A DNA stretch of 64,000 bases from Candidatus Ribeiella danica (lineage in GTDB: Bacteria > Chloroflexota > Chloroflexia > Chloroflexales > Roseiflexaceae). Positions 20,709-31,035 of this stretch are shown here, piece by piece. A program made the translations under genes and the position numbers. Position 1 is the stretch's first letter, and each line of letters opens with the position of its first letter. The notes beneath the pieces are model-generated. The model worked only from the letters and a program-made list of their open reading frames with translations. It had not been told where the DNA came from and ran no database searches. Location of the stretch: assembly GCA_016717335.1 (NCBI GenBank), contig JADKFS010000001.1, positions 62,001 to 126,000 on the forward strand, read 5' to 3'.

Positions 20709-22358
20709 CTACTTGATCGCTTTGCGCGCCTCGCGCAGGCCGGCCTGCGCTTCGTCGAGGTCGGGGTTGAGCTTGAGCGCCGCCTCGAACGAGGCGATCG
20801 CGTCCTTCGGCCGGCCGAGCCCGGTCTGGCAGACGCCGTAGCGCGCCCAGGTGACCGACGAGCGCGGGTCGAGCTGGAGCGCCTCGCCGTAGGCTTCGAG
20901 CGCCTTGCGGTAGCGCTCCTGGCTGCGCAGCGCGTCGCCGAGCAGCTGCCAGGCCTGCGAGTCGAGCTTGTCGTACTCGATCGCCTGCTCGTAGCACTGC
21001 TGCGCCTCGCGCGACAGGCCCATGCGCTGGATCAGCTGGCCCTTCTCGCGCCACAGCCGCGGCGCGTTCGGGGTGTAGGAGAGGCCCTGGTCGTACGACT
21101 CCATGGCCTTCGCCAGCATCATCATCCCGACGTAGATCTCGCCGCGGACGCCGTAGAGCTGGCCGAACTCATCGCGCCGGAGCGCGCGGCGAAGCCCCTC
21201 GTCGGCCGACTGCAGCGCCTCGTTGTACTGCCACAGCTTCAGCCGCGCGCGGGCGACGTTGAGCCAGCTCTCGGCCCGGCCCGAGTCGAGCGCGAGCGCG
21301 TTGCGAAAGCAGGTCAGCGCCTCGCTGTACTCGCCCATGTCCATGTGCGCCTGCCCGCGCTCGGTCCAGCGCGCCCGCTCGGCGCCGTCCTCGGCCGGCC
21401 AGACGACCGAGTAGCGGCTGGAGAACAGCTGCGTGCGCAGGATCTGCAGGTCGTCCTCGACCTCGCCGAAGCTCTGGTAGCGCTCGCTCGGGCGCTTGGC
21501 CAGGCAGCGCAGGACGATCCGGGTGATATCCTCGGGCAGGTTCGGCTTGAGCACGCGCGGGTCGGGCGGCGCGACGCGCTTATGCATGCGAACGAGCGAC
21601 TCGTCGCGCGCCGAGTCGAACGGCAGCTTGCCGGTGAAGCACTCGTAGAGCATCACGCCAAAGGCGTAGATGTCGGTCCAAGGGCCGAGGAAGGTCGACT
21701 CCTCGAGCAGCTCGGGGGCCATGTACGGCAGCGTGCCGCCCAGCACATCGGCCGCCGAGGCCGCCCGCAGCCGCGGCCGGTGTTGCGCTCGGCCGCGATC
21801 GGCGCCCTGGACAAAGGTCGGCAGCACCCGCGCCAGGCCGAAGTCGGTGACCTTGGCCTGCCCGTCGAGGGTGATCATGATATTGTCGGGCTTGAGGTCG
21901 CGGTGCAGGATCGCCGCGTTTTCGAAGGCGTAGGTCATGCCCCAGCAGACCTGGATAGCGTAGTCGATCGCCTCCTGCAGCTCCAGGTGGCCGATCAGGG
22001 TGCGCAGCGGCCCGCCGTGGACGTACTCGGCGATCACGTGCGGCTTGCCCATGAAGGTCTTCAGGTCGAAGGCGCGCACGATGTTCGGGTGGCTGCCCAG
22101 GCGCACCCACAGCTCGGCCTCGGCGTTGAAGCGCTCGATCGCCTGCTCGTCCCACAGGAATTTGTTCTGAAAGGTCTTGAGGACGACGTGCTGGCGGCGC
22201 TGGCGATCGTAGGCGATGTAGACGATGCCCATGAAGCCGCGGCGGGTCTTCTCGATCTCGTAGCGCTGCTCGATCACGTCGCCGACCTTGAACTCGCGGC
22301 CGAGCGGCGCGCCGTTTCGCTTGGAGGGGCTCTTTTTTCCAAACAGGCGACGCATCAT
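20709..22358 (-). CDS. Ser/Thr protein kinase with C-terminal TPR repeats
   Basis: The protein has 549 residues. The Hanks-type kinase domain covers about 32-300. The ATP lysine is K61 (VVLKTF), the catalytic loop is HRDLKPDN at 152-159, DFG is at 172-174 and the APE-like motif is GTLPYMAPE. The activation segment carries an insertion of about 25 residues (VQGADRGRAQHRPRLRA). The C-terminal 240 residues are TPR repeats (ALTCFRNALALDSGRAESW, CYEQAIEYD, AYGEALQLDP, ASFEAALKLNP). No transmembrane segment is seen, so it is a cytoplasmic kinase with a built-in interaction domain. The substrate is unknown. It lies head-to-tail with the membrane protein gene upstream. Confidence 0.93.
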   Translation of the reverse strand: MMRRLFGKKSPSKRNGAPLGREFKVGDVIEQRYEIEKTRRGFMGIVYIAYDRQRRQHVVLKTFQNKFLWDEQAIERFNAEAELWVRLGSHPNIVRAFDLKTFMGKPHVIAEYVHGGPLRTLIGHLELQEAIDYAIQVCWGMTYAFENAAILHRDLKPDNIMITLDGQAKVTDFGLARVLPTFVQGADRGRAQHRPRLRAASAADVLGGTLPYMAPELLEESTFLGPWTDIYAFGVMLYECFTGKLPFDSARDESLVRMHKRVAPPDPRVLKPNLPEDITRIVLRCLAKRPSERYQSFGEVEDDLQILRTQLFSSRYSVVWPAEDGAERARWTERGQAHMDMGEYSEALTCFRNALALDSGRAESWLNVARARLKLWQYNEALQSADEGLRRALRRDEFGQLYGVRGEIYVGMMMLAKAMESYDQGLSYTPNAPRLWREKGQLIQRMGLSREAQQCYEQAIEYDKLDSQAWQLLGDALRSQERYRKALEAYGEALQLDPRSSVTWARYGVCQTGLGRPKDAIASFEAALKLNPDLDEAQAGLREARKAIK

Positions 22359-22439
22359 AGTGGCCTTCCAAGCCGATCGAAAAGAAAGGACATCTATGAT
22401 ACCACATGACAGGCCCTGGAAGGTACGGCTAGGAGCTAT

Positions 22440-24026
22440 CTAGCGCGCCACACGCGTAAAGTAGACAGTCTGCTCGTCGCGGTAGCGCTCGACCCAGCCG
22501 CGGTCGCGGCCGATCGCGTCGACCAGCGGCCGCTGGTGCGCGGCGCTGAGCAGCAGCCCGTCGATGTCGTACTTGCGCAGCAGCTCGTCCACGTTGTTGG
22601 CCTGCCCCAGGTTGATGTAGTCGCGCCACTGATCGAAGGGGTACAGCTCGATCCGCGTGTCGACGAAGACCGGCTGCTCGGGCGCGGCCCAGATCAGGTA
22701 GGAGCCGGCGGCCTCGCTGTGAAACAGGTGGCGCGGCCGGTCGGGCTGCGCGCGCAGGAAATCGACCGCCGCCACCGGCGTGTCCTCGCTCAGCAGCGCG
22801 CCGACCGAGGGCGGCAGCAGGGCCGGCTTGACCCACGGCAGCCCGATCGCCAGCAGCAGCGCGAGCATGCCGATCACGAGCGCGTTCAGCGCCGGCGAGC
22901 CGGGCCGCCTGGGCCTGGGCGCGACCAGCGTCGCGGCCTGGCCGATCAGCAGCGGCGTGGCGACCATGCCGAACCAGACCACATTGCGGGTCGCGCCGAG
23001 CGCCAGCCAGAAGAACGCGCCGAACAGCAGCGCGTCGGTCAGGTCGGGCCGGCGGCGCCCGTAGACCATCAGCGCGCCGCAGCCGATCGCGAACAGGAAG
23101 AAGATCTGGCCGTCGAGGTCGCGCACCGTCGGCGGGGCCCACTCGGTCACCAGGCTGGTCACGGCGCTGCTGCCGAGCAGGTTGCGCACGTAGCCGACCA
23201 CCTCAAGGCCGCGCGGGTTGAGCAGCGTCGCCGCCGCCGCGATGAGGCCCCATATCAGCAACGGGCGGAGGGCCGGGGGCGGAGGGCCAAGGGCCAAGGG
23301 CCAAGGACCAACGTTCGTATTGCCGATAGTCTTCGAATCTTGGTCGATGGTCTTTGGTCGATGGTCTTTGGACACTTGGCTGCGAAGGAGCTTGATCGCT
23401 TCGCCCGCAACCGTCAGCCCGATCAGCGCCAGGCCGAGCACGAAGGTGCCGTGCAGGTTGACCCACAGCGCCATGAGCGGCGGGAGCAGCCAGAGCCGCC
23501 GGCTCATCCCGAGGCGATACTCGGTCAGGATGGTCAAAAACCCGGCGAAGATCGGCAGCGCGTAGCTCTGCGGGCGCACGATCCAGTTGCTGAACGAGAG
23601 CGGCACGGTCGCGAGCAGCAGCAGCGCGACGCTGAGCCGGACGCTGCCGGAGCGGCGGATGCACAGGCGCAGCAGCAGCCAGTAGGCCAGCGCGATCACC
23701 AGCGCCTGCGTGATGATGATCAGCGGCACGCCGCCGAGCTGGTGCAGCCCGTACATGAACAGCTGCGCCAGCCAGCCCTGGTTGAAGAACGGCTGGCCGA
23801 ACCGCGTGTACGAGAAGCTGTCGACGACGGGGATCTGCCCCTGCGCCACGATCGCCCGCCCGGTCGCCAGGTGCCACCAGAAATCGTTCGGCGGGATCGG
23901 CGTGAGCAGCGGGCGCAGCGCGAGCAGGGCCAGCGCCACGGCCAGCCAGACGTGGTCGAGCGTCGGGGCGAAGCGCCCGGCGCGGCGAGCGCGCTCAGCT
24001 GTGGGGGCCGGTGGCGTCGTGAGCAT
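22440..24026 (-). CDS. Multi-pass membrane protein, GT-C glycosyltransferase-like
   Basis: The protein has 528 residues with about ten or more hydrophobic segments. An early periplasmic-loop motif PPNDFWWHLATGRAIV is followed by FFNQGWLAQLFMYGL. This D..W...G pattern resembles GT-C type glycosyl or mannosyl transferases and many uncharacterised Chloroflexota membrane proteins. The C-terminal domain (YLIWAAPEQPVFVDTRIELY) is soluble. ATG 24026 is preferred because the upstream extension is proline/arginine-rich repeat DNA. A stretch of about 30 residues near residue 220 (KDHRPKTIDQDSKTIGN, then GPWPLALGPPPP) is a translation of the intergenic microrepeat type, inserted in frame. The function is unproven. 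Confidence 0.75.
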   Translation of the reverse strand: MLTTPPAPTAERARRAGRFAPTLDHVWLAVALALLALRPLLTPIPPNDFWWHLATGRAIVAQGQIPVVDSFSYTRFGQPFFNQGWLAQLFMYGLHQLGGVPLIIITQALVIALAYWLLLRLCIRRSGSVRLSVALLLLATVPLSFSNWIVRPQSYALPIFAGFLTILTEYRLGMSRRLWLLPPLMALWVNLHGTFVLGLALIGLTVAGEAIKLLRSQVSKDHRPKTIDQDSKTIGNTNVGPWPLALGPPPPALRPLLIWGLIAAAATLLNPRGLEVVGYVRNLLGSSAVTSLVTEWAPPTVRDLDGQIFFLFAIGCGALMVYGRRRPDLTDALLFGAFFWLALGATRNVVWFGMVATPLLIGQAATLVAPRPRRPGSPALNALVIGMLALLLAIGLPWVKPALLPPSVGALLSEDTPVAAVDFLRAQPDRPRHLFHSEAAGSYLIWAAPEQPVFVDTRIELYPFDQWRDYINLGQANNVDELLRKYDIDGLLLSAAHQRPLVDAIGRDRGWVERYRDEQTVYFTRVAR

Positions 24027-24082
24027 AGAACTCCGTGCGGTCACGCCCTGGTGCCATCGCCGCGGGCGTCGGCCTGGAGGTG

Positions 24083-24091
24083 AGTATAGCA
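24083..24091 (-). promoter_or_regulatory. Candidate extended -10 promoter of the membrane protein gene
   Basis: TGCTATACT on the minus strand lies about 57 bases before ATG 24026. No good -35 is visible. Confidence 0.4.
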
Positions 24092-24830
24092 TAGTTCGGG
24101 GCCGCGGCGCTCGGCGCGGGTGTGACGCACGTTTCGCCACCGGGCGCCGGCCCAAGCCCGCGCGTGCAGCCCGTGCCGCGGGCGGATCCTTTCCTGCGGC
24201 TGTGCGCGCGCCCGCCCGTTCGCTCGGGGCGCCGGGCGGGCGCCCGCGGCGCTGCGGCCCCGCCTGCGGCCTGTCGCGGGCGCCCTTTCCTCCCGGGGCG
24301 CCGGCGCTCGCCCGCGGCTACTGCAAGCCGCTGCCGCGGGCTGGTTCATCCAGCCGCGGCCTGGGCCCGAGCCCGCCCGTTCGCTGCGGGCGCACCCGGC
24401 TCCCGGGCGCTGCGCCCTGCCGGCTGGTGCGCCCGGGAGAGCCCGCCCTTTCGCTGGGCGCCTGGGCTGCCCGCCCAGCCCGTGCCGCGGGCTGGATCAG
24501 CCATTCCCGGGGCCTGCGCCCCGGGCCTCCCCGTTCGCTGCGGCGAGCCGGCATCGGCTTCGGCTTTTCTGCGGGGCGCTGCGCCCCCGGCCCCCCGCCT
24601 GGGGGAACCCACGCCGGTTCCCCCAGACCCCTCCGGCAAAGGATGCCATCTCAGTTGCATTGCTGGTGGCCCATGCCCAGCACCATTCCTGCGAAGTGCG
24701 TTCCATCCCGCCGTGCGTGAATTCAGCCAGGCATGCGCGCCAAGCGCTGAAGACGAGACGGCGCTCTTTTTGGGGTCCAGGGGCGAAGCCCCGGCCGGGG
24801 GGCGGCGGGGGCGAGGGCGCGCCCTGATCT
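24092..24830. repeat. GC-rich repeat region ending in dispersed element A, copy 1
   Basis: From 24100 to about 24560 there are degenerate short repeats (CGCCCGTTCGCTGCGGGCGC, CCGCGGGCTGG). From 24572 to about 24810 lies element A. It has a GC hairpin border (GGGGCGCTGCGCCCCC), a second hairpin (GGGGGAACC with GGTTCCCCC), then CTCCGGCAAA at 24631, a 141-nt core, and TTTTTGGGGTCCAGGGG at 24767. Long open frames through the region are low-complexity translations and no gene is called. Confidence 0.75.
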
Positions 24831-24832
24831 AA

Positions 24833-24841
24833 TGGTATAAT
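24833..24841 (+). promoter_or_regulatory. Extended -10 promoter of the first desaturase-like gene
   Basis: TGGTATAAT is a consensus extended -10 lying 99 bases before ATG 24940. The -35 region is GC-rich and does not match. Confidence 0.5.
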
Positions 24842-24939
24842 GGCGCGCGTCTATCCGACAACCTCTGACTGCGCATCCACGCACCGCAGCCTGTGCGTAT
24901 CATCACAGCTTATGATCTGTAATCGGAACGAGGATACCA

Positions 24940-26358
24940 ATGCGCGCGATTATCGCCGGAGCCGGGCCGGCCGGCTTCGCATGTGCCAAGTGGCTCAACG
25001 ACCGTGGCTTTGAGGTGGTGCTGGTTGAGAAGCGCGCCGTGCCCGGCGGCAAGGTCTCGGCCTGGCGCGACGCCGACGGCGACTGGGTCGAGAGCGGGCT
25101 GCACGCCTTCTTCGGCGCCTACCACAACCTGCTGAACTTCCTGGCCGAGTGCGGCCTGCAGGATAGCTTCGACTGGAAGCCGGCCGAGATGACCTTCATC
25201 TCGCCCGACCACCGCGTCGCGCCGATCCGCTTCATCCCCGGCCTGCCCGCGCCGCTCAACGGCCTGGCCGGCGTTGCCGTCAGCCCGCTTATGTCGACCA
25301 AAGAGAAGCTGCGCATGGCGCTCGGCCTGCTGCGGCCGATCTTCGGCTCGCAGTCCTACATCGACGCCCAGGACGACCAGACCTACGCGGCCTGGCACCT
25401 GCGCCACGGCATGGGCCGCCGCACGCTCGACGGCGTGATGAACACGATGGCGCTGGCGCTCAACTTCCAGGGCGCCGAGCAGGTGTCGGCCAAGCTGGTG
25501 CTGACCGCGCTGCTGCACTTCGCGCAGGAGACCCACGCGCCGAAGATGGGCCTGGTCAAGGGCTCGCCACACGACCGGCTGTGGGCCCCGCTGACGACGC
25601 TGCTCGAGCGGCGCGGGGCACAGGTCATCGTCGGCCGCGGCGTCGATCAGATCTGCTACGACGCGGCCGAGAACCGCGTGACCGGCTTCGCGCTCGACGA
25701 CGGCAGCACGCTCGAGGGCGATGTGTACGTGTCGGCCATGCCGGTCCACAGCCTGCGCAAGCGGCTCGCGCCCGCGCTGAAGGCCCAGCCGTTCTTCGGC
25801 AACCTGCGCTACCTGAAGGGCCAGCCGGTGATCACGGCCCTGCTCTACTTCGACCGGATGGTGACCGAGGTGGACAACCTGATGTTCAGCGCCGGCACCT
25901 GCCTGAGCGTCTACGCCGACCTGCCGCGCGTCTCGCCCGACTACTACACCGGCCGCGGCTCGGTGATCGAGCTGGTGGTCGCGCCGGCCGAGGCGCTGAT
26001 CGGCCAGAGCGACGAGCTGGTGATGGAGCGGGTGCTGAGCGACTTCTACCGGCTGCACCCGCAGGCGCGCGGCGCCAGGCTGCTCAAGCATACGCTGGTG
26101 CGCATCCCCAACTCGGTCTACTCGGCGCGGCCGGGCGTGGACCAGTACCGGCCCGACCAGGCCACGCCGGTGCCGAACCTGTTCCTGGCCGGCGACTTCA
26201 CGCGCCAGGAGTTCATGGCCTCGATCGAGGGCGCGGTGCGCAGCGCGAAGCGCGTGGTCGAGCGGATCGATCGAGCAGGTAGCCACCGTCAGATGTCAAT
26301 AGTCAGTATCAACCCGTCTCCGTGTGAGCTTGCGGAAAACCACCGGTACGGATACTAG
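24940..26358 (+). CDS. Phytoene/zeta-carotene desaturase-like FAD oxidoreductase (CrtP/PDS family)
   Basis: The protein has 472 residues. The FAD-binding Rossmann motif is GAGPAGFACAKWL at residue 7, followed by VEKRAVPGGKVSAW. The substrate-side motif ESGLHAFFGAYHNLL matches plant-type phytoene desaturases. The C-terminal FAD motif is PNLFLAGDFTRQEFMASIEGAVRS, very close to the PDS/CrtP signature. The last 20 or so residues (SINPSPCELAENH) are probably read-through into intergenic DNA. GAGGAT precedes ATG 24940. The family inserts double bonds into carotenoids or related isoprenoids; whether this one acts on phytoene or another polyene is not shown. A second member starts at 29665 and the pair brackets a WD40 gene. 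Confidence 0.85.
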   Translation: MRAIIAGAGPAGFACAKWLNDRGFEVVLVEKRAVPGGKVSAWRDADGDWVESGLHAFFGAYHNLLNFLAECGLQDSFDWKPAEMTFISPDHRVAPIRFIPGLPAPLNGLAGVAVSPLMSTKEKLRMALGLLRPIFGSQSYIDAQDDQTYAAWHLRHGMGRRTLDGVMNTMALALNFQGAEQVSAKLVLTALLHFAQETHAPKMGLVKGSPHDRLWAPLTTLLERRGAQVIVGRGVDQICYDAAENRVTGFALDDGSTLEGDVYVSAMPVHSLRKRLAPALKAQPFFGNLRYLKGQPVITALLYFDRMVTEVDNLMFSAGTCLSVYADLPRVSPDYYTGRGSVIELVVAPAEALIGQSDELVMERVLSDFYRLHPQARGARLLKHTLVRIPNSVYSARPGVDQYRPDQATPVPNLFLAGDFTRQEFMASIEGAVRSAKRVVERIDRAGSHRQMSIVSINPSPCELAENHRYGY

Positions 26359-26406
26359 ACTACTGACTACTGACTACCGACACCGACTACTGGTAAGGTT
26401 GACACA
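26359..26406. repeat. TACTGAC microrepeat
   Basis: GACTACTGACTACTGACTAC and CGACACCGACTACTGG form short tandem units between two genes. The same TACTGACTAC motif recurs at about 33190-33204. Confidence 0.55.
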
Positions 26407-29400
26407 ATGCTGGTTCCCGACTCCAACCTCCGCGATCGCTACCGGGTCATCTACGCGCTGGACGACCGGCCGGGCGGCACGGTCTACCGCGCGCGGGACG
26501 AGCAGACCGGGCGGCTCGTGCTGATCGCCGCGTTCGCCGGGCCGGCGCTCGGCGAGCTGGGGCAGCTGGCGCGCCAGGCCGAGGCGGCTCGCCACGAGTC
26601 GATCCTGCCGGTGCTCGATCAGTTCGCCGAGGGCGATACGCTCTACATGGTCTGCGAGGATGCCGGCGGGCAGGATCTCGAGCAGGCCCTGCGCGCTCGC
26701 GGGCGGGCCGCTGCCCGAGCGCCCGACGCTCGCCCAGGCGCAGCGCCTGCTCGACGCGATCGATCATCTGCACGGGCAGCGGCCGCCGCTCTACCTGGGC
26801 GACCCGCTGCCGGGCGATATCCGGATCGGCGAGGAGGGCGCCTGGCGCCTGGCGCCGTTCACGCTGGTGCGCCCGATCGGCCACTCGCCCTCGCCCTACC
26901 GCTCGCCCGAGCTCGACCAGCCGGACGCCGAGCCGACTGCGGCGAGCGACCTGTACGCGCTGGCGGCGCTGCTGTACCAGGCGCTGACCGGCTGGCCGCC
27001 CCCGCCCACGGCCCAGCGCGCGGCCGGCACGCCGCTGAACGACCCGCGCGCGCTCAACCCGAGCCTCTCGCCGCTGGTCGCTCAGGTGCTGCTGCGCGGC
27101 CTGCAGCAGCGCCCCGAGAACCGCTACCAGGTGGCGCGCGAGCTGCACCTCTCGATTGAGATGGTGCAGATGATGGACGGCCGCGCGCTGGGGATGGGGC
27201 CTGCGGCCAACCCGCCGCCCGCCGCGCCCGCTGAGCCGGCCGCTCCGGCGCCACCCGCCGGCATCTACACTACGCCCGCGCCTGAGGCGCTACCGCCGGC
27301 CGGCGCCTACCTCGCCCCGCTGCCGCCGCCCGCCTATGCGCCCGAGTCACCGCCGGTCGACCCGTACCAGGCCCAGGCCGCCCAGGCGCGCCGGCGCGGA
27401 GTCCGCACCGGCTGCCTGGTCGCGATCGCGGTGCTGCTGACGCTGGCCGCGGTGGCGATCTGCGCGGCGCTGGCCTGGTTCATCCCCGGCAGCCCGCTGC
27501 CCAGCCTGCTGGACGCCCGCTCGCCGGCCGCGCCGCCGGCGCCGACAGCGCAGCTCAGCCCCGCCCCGCCCAAGGGCGCCGCGCTGCCCGCGCCCGCGAA
27601 TCTTGGGGCGGGCGCGATCACGCTGCAGAACGCCGGCACGATCTCGCAGACGCGCGAGATCACCAGCGAAGTGCTCGGCCCGGTCGCCTACTCGCCGGAC
27701 GGCCTGGCGCTGGCGGTCGGCATCGACAGCACGATCAGCCTGCGCGCGGCCGACTCGCTGGAGGACTTCACGCCGCCGCGCCGGCTCGAGGGCCACACCG
27801 GCAGCGTCTTTACGCTGGCGTGGTCGCCCGACGGCAAGCTGCTGGCGTCGGGCGCGATCGACGACCCCGCGATCCGGCTGTGGAATGCCGGCGACGGCAC
27901 GCTCGTGCGCCGGCTCGCCGGCCACCGCGACTGGATTCGCGCGGTCGCCTTCTCGCCGGACGGCAAGCTGCTGGCCTCGGGCAGCTTCGACAAAACGGTG
28001 CGGGTCTGGGATGTCGCCTCGGGCAGCCCGGTCTGGACGTTTACCGGGCACACCGACTTCATCAGCACCGTGATCTTCAGCCGCGACGGGCAGACGCTGA
28101 TCTCCAGCTCGAGCGACGGCAGCGTGCGGGCATGGGATGTCGCGGCCGGCGAGCCGCGCGCCGGCTTCACCTACGAGTCGCCGCTGAACCTGTCAACCGG
28201 CGCGCACCTATGGAGCACCGGCCTGGCGCTCACGCCCGACGGCAAGACCCTCGCGATCGGCCTGCAGGACGGCTCGGTCGCGATCGTCGACGCGGCGACC
28301 GGCGCGGCGCAGCGCACCCTGACCGGCCACACCGACATCGTCGTCAGCCGCGGCATGCAGTTCGCGCCGGACGGCAAGACCCTCGCGACCGCCAGCTTCG
28401 ACGGGACGGTGCGGCTGTGGGACGCGGCGAGCGGCACGCAGACCGGCCAGGTGACCAGCCACGGCCTGCGAGTGCTCTCGCTCTCGTTCAGCCCGGATGG
28501 CGAGCGCCTCGCCGCGGCGAGCGACCAGGGCGGCCAGCTGCTGGTGTGGGATATGCGGCAGTCCCAGCTCGTGAGCAGCTTCCAGGTCGGCCAGGGGCTG
28601 GTGACAGCGCTGCTGTTCTCGCCCGACAGCAGCGTGCTGGGCAGCGTCGGGTACAACGGCACGACCCGGCTGTACCTGCTCGCGCAGGACCGCTTCCGCA
28701 CGCTGGTCGGCTCGGCGGTCGCGAACAAGTCGCTGGCGTTCCTGGCCGACAGCCGGATCGTCTCGATCACCGACCAGGGCAGCGTGGCCGTGCTGGCGCC
28801 GGACGACCCGCAGGGCCAGACGCTGGCCGGGCTGGACGGCAAGGCGCTCAACGTCGTCACGACGCCCGACGGCAAGCAGATCGTCGCCGGCAGCTCGACC
28901 GGGGCGATCGGGCGCTGGGACGGCGCGACCGGCGCGGCGCTGCCGGCCCTGCGCAGCCAGCAGCTCAAATCGATCTACGCGCTGGCGGTCGACGACACCG
29001 GCAAGCTGATCGCCGCCGCCGGCCCGCCCGACAACCCCACGATCGAGATCTGGGACGCCGCGGCCGGCAAGCTGCGCCAGACGCTCGCCGGCGGATCGTC
29101 GGCGATCACCAGCCTGGCGTTCCAGCCGCACGGCCAGCTGCTGGCGGCGACCGACCTGGCTGGCCAGCTGCGCCTGTGGACCGCCGAGGACGGCAAGCTC
29201 GCCAAGACGATCGCGGCCACGCGCCAGCAGCAGTGGTTCGCCACCGCGGCCTTCTCGCCCGACGGGGGCCATGCTGGTCACCGGCAGCCCGGACGGCCAG
29301 GTCGTCTTCTGGAATGCGCAGACCGGCGAGCAGGCTGCGGCGCTGCCCACGCTCGACGTCGGCGTCTTCTCGGCGGCGTTCAGCCCCGACGGCCGGATGC

Positions 29401-29456
29401 TGGCCCTCGGCCTGGCCGACCAGTCGGTGCGCATCTTCGGGCTCGGGTCGCCATGA
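26407..29456 (+). CDS. Pseudokinase - transmembrane - WD40 protein (two frameshifts)
   Basis: Three reading frames join into one protein of about 1015 residues. The N-terminal kinase fold (RYRVIYALDDRPGGTVYRA) lacks the catalytic residues: the lysine position reads VLIAAF, the HRD loop reads LYLGDPLPGDI and DFG is absent. A proline/alanine linker leads to one membrane helix (CLVAIAVLLTLAAVAIC), then about 14 WD40 units (AFSPDGKLLASGSFDKTVRVWD), enough for two propellers. Frame changes occur near 26690-26706 and at the GGGGG run near 29264. The conserved blocks resume exactly after each, so the gene was intact recently or the shifts are sequence errors. It is probably a membrane-anchored sensor or scaffold. 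It lies between the two desaturase-like genes on the same strand. Confidence 0.8.
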
Positions 29457-29584
29457 GCGGCGCGCCCGCTATAGCAGTGAGCAGTCGGCAGGAGCCAGTC
29501 GGCAGCAAGACCGATGGCTTCACAGCGGCATCTCGCTCTTGCATATTGGGTCAGTGGCTTTGCTCACAGCAATAGCAGATTTGA

Positions 29585-29650
29585 ACGTGCCAACGTGCCA
29601 ACGTGCCAAACGTTCAAACGTTCAAACGCGCCAACGTTCCAACATTCGAC
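29585..29650. repeat. AACGTGCC/AACGTTCA microrepeat
   Basis: Tandem 8-9 nt units (CAACGTGCC three times, then AAACGTTC twice, then CCAACGTTCC) fill the end of a 208-base gap. The upstream part of the gap contains CAGTCGGCAG repeats and no gene. Confidence 0.65.
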
Positions 29651-29664
29651 TATCAAAGAGACAC

Positions 29665-31013
29665 ATGCCTAAAACCATCATCGTCGGCGGGGGGCTGGCC
29701 GGCCTCGCGACCGCCGTCAAGCTGCTCGACGCCGGCGTCGACGTCGAGCTGATCGAGAAGCGCGACGTGCTCGGCGGCAAGACCTCCTCGTGGACCGACG
29801 CCGCGGGCGACCATATCGAGAGCGGGCTGCACTGCTACTTCCGCTGCTACAAGGAGCTGCTGCCGTTCTTCCGCCACGTCGGCGTGTACGACAACATCCG
29901 CTGGAAGGAGCACACCTTTCTGGTGGCGCGGCCGGGCGGCGATCACGCGCCTGCACTTCCCGAAGCTGCCGGCGCCGCTCAACGGCGTGCTGGCCTTCAC
30001 CAACAACGACCTGTTCACGCCGCGCGAGAAGCTGACCAACCTGCTCGGGCTGGCGCCCACCTTCCTCGGCACGCTCGACTACATCAAGACGCTCGACAAC
30101 ATGAGGCTTCCGCGAGTGGCGCATCCAGCACCGCATCGACGAGGGCGTGGAGCGCAAGCTCTGGAACGCGATCTGCCTGTCGCTCGGCTTCATCGGCGCC
30201 GAGGACATGAGCGCGCGGCCGATGGCGACGATCTTCCACTACTTCGCGACGGTGGCCGACGCCTCGCAGTTCGGCACGCTCGACGGCTCGCCGAACGAGC
30301 GGATCTTCCGGCCGATCGCCGAGTGGGTCGCCGCGCGCGGCGGCTGCATCCGCACCGGCCTGAAGGCGACCGGGGTCGAGCTGGAGCGCGGCGGCGTCGC
30401 CGGCGTGCGGCTCTCCGACGGCAGCCTGGCCACCGGCGACGCCTACGTGCTGGCCGCGCCGGTCCACTCGGCCCGCCAGCTGCTGCCGCGGAGCCTGCGC
30501 GGAGTCGAGTACTTCGACAACCTGTGGAAGATCCGCTCGGTGCCGACGATCAACGTCCAGCTGTGGTTCGACCGCTACGTTACGACGGTCGACAACTTCT
30601 GGTTCACCGCCGACGCCTGCTTCTCGGTCTTCGGCGACCTGGCGCTGACCAGCCCGCTGCAGTACGATCGCCACGGCGGCTCGATGGTCGAGATGTGCGT
30701 CGCGCCGGCCGCGCCCTTCTGGCAGCAGACCGATGCCGAGATCGTCGAGCTGTGCCGCGGCGACCTGGCGCGGCTGTGGCCGGAGGTGAGCGGCGCGCAG
30801 CTGATCAAGGGCACGGCCACGCGCATCCCGAACTCGCTCTACCGCGAGGAGCCCGGCGCCGACCGCTACCGGCCCGACCAGCGCTCGCCGGTGGCGAACC
30901 TGTTCCTGGCCGGCGACTGGACTGCGCAGGATTATATGGCCTCGATGGAGGGCGCGGTGCAGAGCGCGCGGCGCGCGTCGGACTACGTGGTCGCGCATCT
31001 CGGGCGGGCTTGA
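29665..31013 (+). pseudogene. Second PDS/CrtP-like FAD oxidoreductase, with two frameshifts
   Basis: Joined over three frames it gives about 449 residues and all family blocks. These are GGGLAGLATAVKLLDAG, EKRDVLGGKTSSW, ESGLHCYFRCYKELL, then NNDLFTPREKL, and the C-terminal NLFLAGDWTAQDYMASMEGAV. Both breaks are extra-base shifts, one in GGCGGCGATCACG near 29938-29945 and one in ACATGAGGC near 30105-30112. The homology resumes without loss, so it is either a very young pseudogene or an intact gene with assembly errors. It is a paralogue of the gene at 24940. If functional it would catalyse a second carotenoid or isoprenoid desaturation step. Confidence 0.75.
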
Positions 31014-31035
31014 ACGCGGAGGGGCCGGGGTTGCT

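Noticed and set aside
24122..24832. Long + strand frame in the GC-rich repeat region
   Set aside because: The peptide is low-complexity Pro/Ala/Arg/Gly caused by repeats, and frames are open in several phases at once.
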